64,000 nucleotides of DNA from Microbacterium esteraromaticum (GTDB lineage: Bacteria; Actinomycetota; Actinomycetes; Actinomycetales; Microbacteriaceae), in the NCBI RefSeq assembly GCF_016907315.1, contig NZ_JAFBBS010000001.1, positions 2,604,001-2,668,000 on the forward strand, given 5' to 3'. Below are positions 12,621 to 19,687 of the stretch, one piece after another. Numbering within the stretch: position 1 is the stretch's first letter; the number at the start of each line of letters is the position of its first letter. The notes under the pieces are model-generated. The model was not told the origin of the DNA. It saw nothing but the letters and a program-made list of their open reading frames with translations, and made no database searches. The position numbers and the translations under genes are program-made.

Positions 12621-13802
12621 GTGGAACTCCCCAGCGAGCAGCGCGCCGCAGCAGCGGCCCAGAGCGTTCTGACCGGCTCTTTCGGCGGGGGGAGGGGCTT
12701 GCGCACGGCCGGGAAGGTGCTGCCAGAGCAGGCCCGTTCGCACAACCGCTCCCTGGTGTTGCAGACGCTGTACCACCGGGGCGAGATGAGCCGCGCCGAC
12801 CTGTCGCGCGAGACCGGGCTGACGCGCGTCACCATCTCGGATCTTGTGGCCGAGTGCATCGCCGATGGCATCGTGCGCGAGATCGGAGTGCGCGAGGTGG
12901 CGGGCCCCGGCAAGCCGCCGATCGTGATCGACATCGACCGCGAGGGTCATCAGATCATCGGGGTGGATCTCTCGGGCACCGCGTCGTTCCAGGGCGCCGT
13001 GCTCAACCTCGACGGCCACATGCTGCACCGACGACACGTCTCGCTGCCCGTCGATGCCGATCCCGAAGAGGCGTACGCAGCCGTCGTCGAGCTCGTGCGC
13101 GGACTCATTGCCGCGGCTGATCGTCCGGTCCTCGGCATCGGAGTCGGCAGCCCGGGGATCGTGCGCCCGGACGGAACGGTGCTCAGCGCCCCCAATCTCA
13201 GCTGGAGCGATCTTCCCCTCGAGCAGCGGCTGCACGACGAGTTCGCCATGCCGGTGCTCGTCCGCAACGATGCGAACGCCGCCGTGCTGGCCGAGTACAC
13301 CTTCGGGGCGGCACGGTCCGATCTCATGCTGATCCGCATCGGGCGGGGAGTCGGCGCCGGTCTCATCGCCGGCGGGCAGGCCGTGATCGGCGGCCGCTTC
13401 GCCGCTGGCGAGATCGGCCACGTCGTCACCGGCACGGACGACGGTCCGCTCTGTGCCTGCGGCAACCGCGGATGCCTGGAGGCCTGGGTCAATGCGCCGC
13501 ACCTGCTGGCGCTGATCGAAGCGGACCCCGCGCGCCGGGGCGAGATCCTCGCGCAGGCCGGCCGGCGCCTCGGGATCGCGATCGCGCCCATCGTCGCCGC
13601 CCTCGACCTCTCGCAGGTCGTGCTCGCCGGAGCGCCCGACCTGCTCGGCGGCGAGTTCGTCGCGGCGGCCACGAAGACGCTGCACACACGGACGCTGGAC
13701 GGGGTCTTCGAAGACGTGGAGATCCTGCTGACCGAGCAGCGCGACATCGTCCTCAGAGGAGCAGCCGTGATGGTGCTCTCGGCCCAGCTGGGAGTGTCAT
13801 GA
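12621..13802 (+). CDS. ROK family transcriptional regulator of amino-sugar genes
   Basis: A 393-residue NagC/Mlc-type regulator. A winged helix-turn-helix lies at about 38-90 (GEMSRADLSRETGLTRVTISDLV), then a ROK sugar-binding domain with the zinc motif CACGNRGCLEAW (about 275). Known relatives bind DNA until GlcNAc-6-phosphate or glucosamine-6-phosphate releases them. The stop overlaps the ROK kinase start as ATGA and nagB follows, so regulation of this operon, and perhaps of nagA and hexosaminidase 8 kb away, is a reasonable inference. GTG start, apparently leaderless. Confidence 0.87.
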   Translation: MELPSEQRAAAAAQSVLTGSFGGGRGLRTAGKVLPEQARSHNRSLVLQTLYHRGEMSRADLSRETGLTRVTISDLVAECIADGIVREIGVREVAGPGKPPIVIDIDREGHQIIGVDLSGTASFQGAVLNLDGHMLHRRHVSLPVDADPEEAYAAVVELVRGLIAAADRPVLGIGVGSPGIVRPDGTVLSAPNLSWSDLPLEQRLHDEFAMPVLVRNDANAAVLAEYTFGAARSDLMLIRIGRGVGAGLIAGGQAVIGGRFAAGEIGHVVTGTDDGPLCACGNRGCLEAWVNAPHLLALIEADPARRGEILAQAGRRLGIAIAPIVAALDLSQVVLAGAPDLLGGEFVAAATKTLHTRTLDGVFEDVEILLTEQRDIVLRGAAVMVLSAQLGVS

Positions 13803-14764
13803 CCCCGATTCCCGACGGCGGCGTGCGCATCGGTCTCGACGTCGGAGGCACGAAGATCGCCGGGATCGCTCTCGCAGAGGACGGCACGCCGCTCGCGGGT
13901 GTCCGCAGGCCGACGGGCTGGGGCGACGCCGAGGTGCTCGACGGCACGGTGGCGGCAGTGACCGAGCTGGTCGGGCAGCTGGACGTGCCGCTCCACGGCA
14001 TCCGCTCGGTCGGCATCGGGATCCCCGGTCTCGTCGACGCGGAGGAGGGACTCGTGCTGCACGCGGTGAACCTGGGCGTCGCGTCTCTTGCTCTCGCCTC
14101 ACATATCCGGGATGCCCTGGGCATCCCCTGCTTCGTCGAGAACGACGTCAAGGCCGCCGCGCTGGGGGCCGCCTCCCTGCGCCAGGATGCAGATCCGATG
14201 GCCTACCTCAACCTCGGCACCGGGGTCGCCGCGGGCCTCATCATCGGCGGTCGCATCTGGCGCGGCGCCCGCGGCACGGCAGGTGAGGTGGGACACCTCG
14301 TCGTCGACCCGCGGGGGCGCCTGTGCGGCTGCGGGCAACGCGGCTGCATCGAGACCCTGTGCGGCGGCGGTGCGCTCGCGCGTGCCTGGGGGCGGGGAGG
14401 CGATCTGCCGGTCAGAGACATCCTCGACGCGGCGGACGCGGGAGACGCGTCCGCCGTGCTCCTGCGCGACGACCTGTTCCGCGGCGCGGCAGCCGCCGTG
14501 CGCGCACTCGTGCTCTCCGCCGATGTCGAGACCGTCGTCATCGGCGGCGGGCTCACCGCGCTCGCGCCGCGGATCGAACCAGGCATACGCGCCCAGCTGC
14601 GCGACGACGCCGCCCACTCGCCGTTCCTGCAGTCACTGCGTCTCGATGAGAGAATCGAGCTGCTGTCGCCCGAATCCCCCGTCGCCGCGATCGGCGCTGC
14701 GCTGCTGGGTCCTGTGATCTCAGGTTCCCACCCCCTCGAGAAGGAGATGCCCGCTCATGGCTGA
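13799..14764 (+). CDS. ROK family sugar kinase (probable N-acetylglucosamine or glucosamine kinase)
   Basis: A 321-residue kinase with phosphate loop IGLDVGGTKIAG at the N-terminus, the substrate and catalytic segment ENDVKAAALG, and the ROK zinc motif CGCGQRGCIET. No helix-turn-helix is present, so this is an enzyme rather than a regulator. Position between the ROK regulator and nagB suggests phosphorylation of GlcNAc or glucosamine; glucose remains possible because glucokinases share the family. The start overlaps the regulator stop and the stop overlaps nagB by 8 nt, so the three genes form a tight operon. Confidence 0.85.
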   Translation: MTPIPDGGVRIGLDVGGTKIAGIALAEDGTPLAGVRRPTGWGDAEVLDGTVAAVTELVGQLDVPLHGIRSVGIGIPGLVDAEEGLVLHAVNLGVASLALASHIRDALGIPCFVENDVKAAALGAASLRQDADPMAYLNLGTGVAAGLIIGGRIWRGARGTAGEVGHLVVDPRGRLCGCGQRGCIETLCGGGALARAWGRGGDLPVRDILDAADAGDASAVLLRDDLFRGAAAAVRALVLSADVETVVIGGGLTALAPRIEPGIRAQLRDDAAHSPFLQSLRLDERIELLSPESPVAAIGAALLGPVISGSHPLEKEMPAHG

Positions 14765-15536
14765 AGTCGTGATCCTCGACAGCAGGGATGCCGCAGGCGC
14801 CCTCGTCGCCGACGAGATCGTCCGCCTCATCGACGATGTGAAGAGCCCCGTGCTCGGTCTCGCCACGGGGTCGACCCCTCTGCCCGTGTACGAGGCGCTC
14901 CGCGAGCGCCTGGCCGGTCACGACGTCTCGCACGTGCGCGGCTTCGCACTCGACGAGTACGTCGGGCTCGACGTCTCGCACCCCGAGAGCTATCGCTCGG
15001 TCATCACCCGCGAGGTCATCGAACCACTGGGCCTCGACCCCGAGCTGATCCGCGTGCCCAACGGCAGCCTCGAGACGATCCGGCACGCGGGCGACGACTA
15101 CGAGCGCGACATGATCGAAGCCGGGGGCGTCGACCTGCAGCTGCTGGGTATCGGCACCGATGGTCACATCGGCTTCAACGAGCCTGGCTCGTCATTCGCC
15201 TCCACCACCCGCCTGAAGACCCTCACCGAGCAGACGCGCGAAGACAACGCCCGCTTCTTCGATTCGCTCGACGAGGTTCCGCGGCACTGCATCACCCAGG
15301 GTCTCGGCACGATCCTGCGCGCCCGTCACCTGGTGCTGCTCGCCTTCGGCGCGGCCAAGGCGGATGCCGTCGCCGCCGCGCTCGAGGGGCCCGTCAGCGC
15401 CATGATGCCCGCCTCGGCGGTGCAGCTGCATCCGCATGTCACGGTCGTCCTCGACGAGGATGCGGCGTCGAAGCTCGCGCTCGCCGACTACTACCGCTAC
15501 AGCTACGACAACAAGCCCTCCTGGCAGGGCATCTGA
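14757..15536 (+). CDS. nagB: glucosamine-6-phosphate deaminase
   Basis: A 259-residue enzyme converting glucosamine-6-phosphate to fructose-6-phosphate and ammonia, the entry of amino sugars to glycolysis. Conserved blocks are GLATGSTPLPVYEAL, FALDEYVGL and LLGIGTDGHIGFNEPGSSF, which contains the active-site loop. Length fits the family. ATG 14757 follows an AAGGAG Shine-Dalgarno inside the end of the kinase gene. It is the last gene of the operon; a convergent NUDIX gene ends 31 nt downstream. Confidence 0.96.
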   Translation: MAEVVILDSRDAAGALVADEIVRLIDDVKSPVLGLATGSTPLPVYEALRERLAGHDVSHVRGFALDEYVGLDVSHPESYRSVITREVIEPLGLDPELIRVPNGSLETIRHAGDDYERDMIEAGGVDLQLLGIGTDGHIGFNEPGSSFASTTRLKTLTEQTREDNARFFDSLDEVPRHCITQGLGTILRARHLVLLAFGAAKADAVAAALEGPVSAMMPASAVQLHPHVTVVLDEDAASKLALADYYRYSYDNKPSWQGI

Positions 15537-15566
15537 CGCACGGCCGACTGCTGCCGACCGCCGCGC

Positions 15567-15962
15567 TCAGGCCCAGGCGATCGGCAGCAGGTGCTCGCTG
15601 CTGAGCGGCGCGAGCGGGACGCTCGTCCAGTCGCCGGGCTCCAGCCAGCGGAGCTCGGCGAGCTCGGCCTGCACGACGACATCCGTCGGCTGCGCCCGCA
15701 GGGCGAACGCATCGGCGACCACACGATGGTCCGGCTCGTTCGCCGCGGCTGATACGAAGGTGCCGAGCGGAGTGAGGTCGGCCTCGTCGACCCGCAGCGC
15801 CAGCTCCTCCTCCAGCTCGCGGATCAGGGTCGCAGCTGCGCTCTCGCCCGCCTCCGGCTTGCCGCCGGGCTGCATGAAGCGCGTCGTGCCGTGCTTTCGC
15901 ACCACCAGGGCGTGGCCGCGGTCATCGACGATGACGGCGGCGCTGACGTGGATGTCAGGCAT
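15567..15962 (-). CDS. NUDIX hydrolase
   Basis: A 131-residue hydrolase of nucleoside-diphosphate-X compounds. The Nudix box runs GGKPEAGESAAATLIRELEE (about residues 33-52), matching Gx5Ex7REUxEE. Substrate is unknown; NTP sanitising of the MutT type is one option. The start overlaps the end of the FAD oxidase gene by 8 nt, so it is the distal gene of that minus-strand operon. Confidence 0.9.
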   Translation of the reverse strand: MPDIHVSAAVIVDDRGHALVVRKHGTTRFMQPGGKPEAGESAAATLIRELEEELALRVDEADLTPLGTFVSAAANEPDHRVVADAFALRAQPTDVVVQAELAELRWLEPGDWTSVPLAPLSSEHLLPIAWA

Positions 15963-17316
15963 CGGGGAACACCTTTCCCGGGTTCAGGATGCCCTGCGGG
16001 TCGAACACGCGCAGGATCTGCTGCTGGATGTGCCATTGGTCGTCGCCGAGCTCTTCGGCGAGCCAGCGGCTCTTGAGGAGGCCGACACCGTGCTCGCCGG
16101 TGAGCGTGCCGCCCAGTCGGATCGCGGCGCGGAACAGCTCATCGGCGGCGGCCCAGATGTGCGGTGGCACGGTCTCGCCCTCGAAGACGAAGTTCGGATG
16201 CAGGTTGCCGTCACCGGCATGGGCCACGGTCGGGATGCGGACCCCGAACTCGCGCTCGATCCTGGCGATCTCATCGAACATCGCCGCCATCGCGCTGCGG
16301 GGCACGGCGACATCCTCGATCAGGGTCGTTCCGAGAGACGCCATCGCAGGGTGCATGGAGCGGCGGACGGCGAGCAGCCGCTCACCCTCGGCCGGGTCGT
16401 CGGACACCGTGACGACTCCGCCCGCGGCCTCGAGAACGGCGGCGATGTGCTCGGCCTCGTCGCGCGCGGCGGGCCCGTCGGTCTGAATGGTCAGCTGGGA
16501 GGTGCCCGGCGTCGGGGCCGGGAGGCGCAAGAGTGCGTGCACCGCGCTGAGGGATGCCGCATCCATCAGCTCCATGATGGCGGGCTGCACGCCCGCGGCC
16601 GTGACCGCGGCAGAACCCGCGGCTGCAGCGCGGACGGTCGGGAACGAGGCGACGATCGTGCACACGGCTCCCTCGACGAGCCGGCGCAGCTTGAGAGTCG
16701 CGCCCACGATGATGCCCAGCCGGCCCTCCGAGCCGATCACAAGCGAGGTGAGGTCGAGGCCAGTGACGCCTTTTACCGTGCGATGGCCGAGTCGCAGCAT
16801 CCGGCCGTCGGCGAGCACGATGTCGACGCCGAGCACCGCGTCGCGCACCACGCCATACTTCGCGCAGAGCAGCCCGCCGGCTCCGGTTGCGATGTTGCCG
16901 CCCACCGTGGAGATCTCACGGCTGGCGGGGTCGGGGGCCCACCACAGGCCGTGAGCGGCGAGCTGTGCGTTGAGATCGGCATTCAGGATGCCGGGTTCGA
17001 CCACGGCGAGCAGATCATCGGCACTCACCTCGAGTACACGGTCCATCCGTGCAGTCGACAGCACGATCTCGCCTGGGCCCGCGTTCGCCGCACCGGCGAG
17101 GCCGGTGCCCGCACCGCGTGTGACCACCGGGGTGCCGGTCGCCGAGGCGATGCGCATGACGGTCTGCACATCGTCGACCGAGCGCGCGTGCACGACCGCG
17201 AGGGGAGCGCCGGGGGAGCGATGCCCGCTGCGGTCTGCGCGGGCCGCCTCGAGCACCCCTGCCGAAGTGTCGACGATGTCGCCGAGTTCTCGCGCGAGGC
17301 GCTCGAGGACGGTCAT
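15955..17316 (-). CDS. FAD-binding oxidase (GlcD / D-lactate dehydrogenase-like)
   Basis: A 453-residue flavoprotein of the FAD_binding_4 plus FAD-oxidase C family. The PP-loop (VVTRGAGTGLAGAANAGPGE) and STVGGNIATGAGGLL sit in the N-terminal FAD domain, and the C-terminal domain ends AHAGDGNLHPNFVF...GEHGVGLLKSRWL. Such enzymes oxidise D-2-hydroxy acids such as glycolate or D-lactate. ATG 17316 gives a normal N-terminus (MTVLERLAREL); an upstream open extension to 17475 overlaps YrdB and is not credible. It lies 22 nt downstream of yrdB. Confidence 0.88.
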   Translation of the reverse strand: MTVLERLARELGDIVDTSAGVLEAARADRSGHRSPGAPLAVVHARSVDDVQTVMRIASATGTPVVTRGAGTGLAGAANAGPGEIVLSTARMDRVLEVSADDLLAVVEPGILNADLNAQLAAHGLWWAPDPASREISTVGGNIATGAGGLLCAKYGVVRDAVLGVDIVLADGRMLRLGHRTVKGVTGLDLTSLVIGSEGRLGIIVGATLKLRRLVEGAVCTIVASFPTVRAAAAGSAAVTAAGVQPAIMELMDAASLSAVHALLRLPAPTPGTSQLTIQTDGPAARDEAEHIAAVLEAAGGVVTVSDDPAEGERLLAVRRSMHPAMASLGTTLIEDVAVPRSAMAAMFDEIARIEREFGVRIPTVAHAGDGNLHPNFVFEGETVPPHIWAAADELFRAAIRLGGTLTGEHGVGLLKSRWLAEELGDDQWHIQQQILRVFDPQGILNPGKVFPDA

Positions 17317-17338
17317 GAGACGGTCGCGACCCGAGAGA

Positions 17339-17710
17339 TCAGCCGAGGGTGCGGCGCCCGGCGATGACGCCCGAGGCGACGGCGACGACAGCGAACGCGA
17401 TGCCGGCCCAGGCCTGGCCGATCGACCACCAGGCGAGAGTGACGCCGACGTAGATGAGCACCTCGACCAGAGCACGCAGGAACGGATGCAGACGCAGTAC
17501 GGGGCGCGGTGAGAGGAACAGTGCCCAGACGAGGAGCGTGAGCAGCGGCGCGCCGATGCCGACGACGATGTTCCACGGCGTGGCCCACTCGCCGAAGCCC
17601 CACAGGGCCAGCGTGGCGAGGGCTGCGAGCAGCACGAGTACGCGGACGATGTCGAGCGGGGTGACGGCAGGACGCTGCACGCCCGGTTCGGCGACGATGG
17701 GCTGGGACAT
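17339..17710 (-). CDS. yrdB: YrdB family (DUF2568) membrane protein
   Basis: A 123-residue small integral membrane protein with four predicted helices (about 20-40, 44-68, 78-98, 100-118) and the family motif GFGEWATPWNIVVGIGAP. Function is unknown in the family. It starts 9 nt after the stop of the first sigma-factor gene, so it is probably co-transcribed with it and with the FAD oxidase. Confidence 0.8.
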   Translation of the reverse strand: MSQPIVAEPGVQRPAVTPLDIVRVLVLLAALATLALWGFGEWATPWNIVVGIGAPLLTLLVWALFLSPRPVLRLHPFLRALVEVLIYVGVTLAWWSIGQAWAGIAFAVVAVASGVIAGRRTLG

Positions 17711-17719
17711 GCTCCCAGT

Positions 17720-19483
17720 CTATTCGGCCGGGACCGGGGCGAACGGCTCGAGGTCGGTGAGCAGCGAGAACAGATCGATGATCGTCGCGTCGGTGGTCAC
17801 ACCGTCGACGAGCTGCAGGAAGGTGAGCTGAGCGTTCTTGGTCAGCTCGGCCTGATTCGGCTGAATGATCAGAGAGCCGTCGCCGTCCTCATCGAGGACC
17901 GTCTCGGATTGGGGGCGGCCTTCGGCCCGCATCCACACCTGAGCTGTCGCGCCCGGGGTGCCGCTGACGGGAACCGTGTACAGATTCTCGCTACCGGGGA
18001 TGGGAGCGTACACGGTGAGCCCGGTCGGCTCCGGCTCGGGTGACGGGGTCTCTGTCGGCGTCGGCGTCGGCGTAGGCGTCGGTGTCGGCGTCTCGGTCGG
18101 GGGCGGGGTGGTTGTCGGCGTCACCGTCGGCGAGGGCGACGGGCTCGCACTCGGTTCCGGAGAGAGCGACTCGGACGGATCCGGCGTCTCGTCCGCCGAC
18201 GGCAGAGGCGACGGGGTCGCGAGCGCCGGGCGCGGTGCCTTCGCCGCCGTGTCATCGATCGGCGTGACGGGCGCGACGGGAGCCTTCGGGGCGGGAGCGG
18301 CCTGACGATCGTCGTCGACCTCGACCATCACCGGCTCGCCTGCCTTCATCGAATCGTCCGGTGCGACCTCGGACGCGATCGACGACGAGTCCGGGTCGGA
18401 GGCACTGGGGCGCGAAGTGGCGGGGCTGGCCGCCATCATCGCGGGCACGACCGCTGCAGCGGCGACGACTCCGGCGACGATGAGAGCGGCGGATCCGGCG
18501 CCGACGAGAGCGCCGATGCCAGAGACGGAACCGGAGCCCGACGAGGCTCCTGCGCTCGCAGTCGCGCCTGCACCTGCCGGTGCACCTGCGCCCGCGGAGG
18601 TGACTGCCGCGCCGCCGGCGCCGCTGACCACGACGGCACCTTCGACAACGCTGCTCGGCATCGCGGCGAGCGCGACGACGGGCGCAGATCCGGTCTGCAA
18701 CGAGGCGAGGTAGGCGCTTGCACCGCTGACGCCGAGCACGAGGGGAAGCAGCACGAGGGCGAGACGATTCGAGACGTCCTGCGCTTCGGCGGCGACGATC
18801 ATGCAGCGTGCGCACGACTCGAGGTGGCGGTCGACGCGCTGCTGTGCGCGCGCTCCGAGGTTGCCCCGCGAATGCGCACCGAGGTTCTCGATGGTCCAGT
18901 GGCATTCGGAGTCTTCGCCGGCGTTGCGGAGGTGTGCTTGGATCCAGGCTTCGCGGAGGCCTTCGCGGGCTCGGAAGCTGAGCTGGGAGACGGCGCCGGT
19001 GCTCATGCCGAGCAGTGGGGCGATCTCGGAGGGCTTCATCTGCTCGATCTCGGAGTACCAGAGCACTTCCTGCCAGCGGGAGGGCAGGGAGCGGAATGCC
19101 TGTGCGGTGAGTCCGCGGTCGAGGGCCTCGTCGGCGGCGGATTCGGTCGATGACGGGTCGGCGACGGTGTCGAGTTCGTCGATGGGGGTCTCGCGGCGGG
19201 CGCGGCCCCAGGCGGCGGCGGTGTTGCGGATGCTGGTGAACAGGTAGGCGCGGAAGGATCCGTTGGGACCGCCGCCTTTCAGGATCGCCTGGTAGATGCG
19301 GGCGTAGGACTCCTGCACGAGGTCGTCGGGGTCGATCGAGGAGGTCACCGATCGTGCCACCGTGATCCCGGACGGGTAATGGCGACGCCACAGCTCACCG
19401 AACGCCTCAGCATCACCCGACCGCGTGCGCAGCACGAGATCAGCGTCAGCCAGCACCTCGCTGCCCGTATTCTCTATCGTCAC
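17720..19483 (-). CDS. membrane-tethered ECF-type sigma factor with zinc-finger and extracytoplasmic-type tail (copy A)
   Basis: A 587-residue single-chain signalling protein. Residues 10-88 are sigma region 2 (DPDDLVQESYARIYQAI) and 120-180 region 4 (MKPSEIAPLLGMSTGAVSQL). An anti-sigma-like zinc motif follows, H220-x3-C224-x2-C227 plus C194-H195. Then come hydrophobic segments at about 240-260 and 322-350, with a weaker one near 268-288, a Pro/Thr/Ser-rich stalk (415-487) and a C-terminal beta-rich domain (about 488-587). Known actinobacterial ECF groups carry comparable tails. Residues 1-196 are encoded by DNA almost identical to copy B. With two helices the tail would be cytoplasmic; the stalk composition argues for outside, so topology is open. 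GTG start. Confidence 0.85.
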   Translation of the reverse strand: MTIENTGSEVLADADLVLRTRSGDAEAFGELWRRHYPSGITVARSVTSSIDPDDLVQESYARIYQAILKGGGPNGSFRAYLFTSIRNTAAAWGRARRETPIDELDTVADPSSTESAADEALDRGLTAQAFRSLPSRWQEVLWYSEIEQMKPSEIAPLLGMSTGAVSQLSFRAREGLREAWIQAHLRNAGEDSECHWTIENLGAHSRGNLGARAQQRVDRHLESCARCMIVAAEAQDVSNRLALVLLPLVLGVSGASAYLASLQTGSAPVVALAAMPSSVVEGAVVVSGAGGAAVTSAGAGAPAGAGATASAGASSGSGSVSGIGALVGAGSAALIVAGVVAAAAVVPAMMAASPATSRPSASDPDSSSIASEVAPDDSMKAGEPVMVEVDDDRQAAPAPKAPVAPVTPIDDTAAKAPRPALATPSPLPSADETPDPSESLSPEPSASPSPSPTVTPTTTPPPTETPTPTPTPTPTPTETPSPEPEPTGLTVYAPIPGSENLYTVPVSGTPGATAQVWMRAEGRPQSETVLDEDGDGSLIIQPNQAELTKNAQLTFLQLVDGVTTDATIIDLFSLLTDLEPFAPVPAE

Positions 19484-19484
19484 G
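18896..19484 (-). repeat. 589-bp near-identical block, copy A (sigma head)
   Basis: Compared base by base with 21263-21851, I find one difference (T at 19277, C at 21644). Identity begins at the GTG start codon and ends at codon 196 (Trp). Upstream and downstream DNA diverge at once. Confidence 0.95.
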
Positions 19485-19523
19485 CCCTGTCCTCACCTGC
19501 GGGAACGCTCTCACAAGAAGAGA

Positions 19524-19549
19524 CGCGTGATTGCTCGATTCATCACGCG
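19524..19549. promoter_or_regulatory. inverted CGCGTGAT / ATCACGCG motif upstream of sigma gene A
   Basis: CGCGTGAT (19524-19531) and ATCACGCG (19542-19549) face each other across 10 nt, 41-66 nt upstream of the GTG start. The same half-sites occur fused as a palindrome upstream of sigma gene B. It is a candidate operator or structured leader. Confidence 0.4.
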
Positions 19550-19642
19550 TTCTTCTCATTCTCGCTCGAAATCGTCTGACAGGCCACCCCTGTGGAGAAC
19601 TCGAAGGAGCGCTCCCACGGATCTTCGGCCCTCTTTTGTGGG

Positions 19643-19669
19643 ATTCGTGAACGTGCTCGGTCACGGAAT
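19643..19669 (-). terminator. possible terminator after sigma gene B
   Basis: ATTCGTGA (19643-19650) pairs with TCACGGAAT (19661-19669) with one bulge, 19-45 nt beyond the stop of copy B. It lacks a clear U-tract, so the call is weak. Confidence 0.35.
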
Positions 19670-19687
19670 GCGGTCGTGATCGAGGTG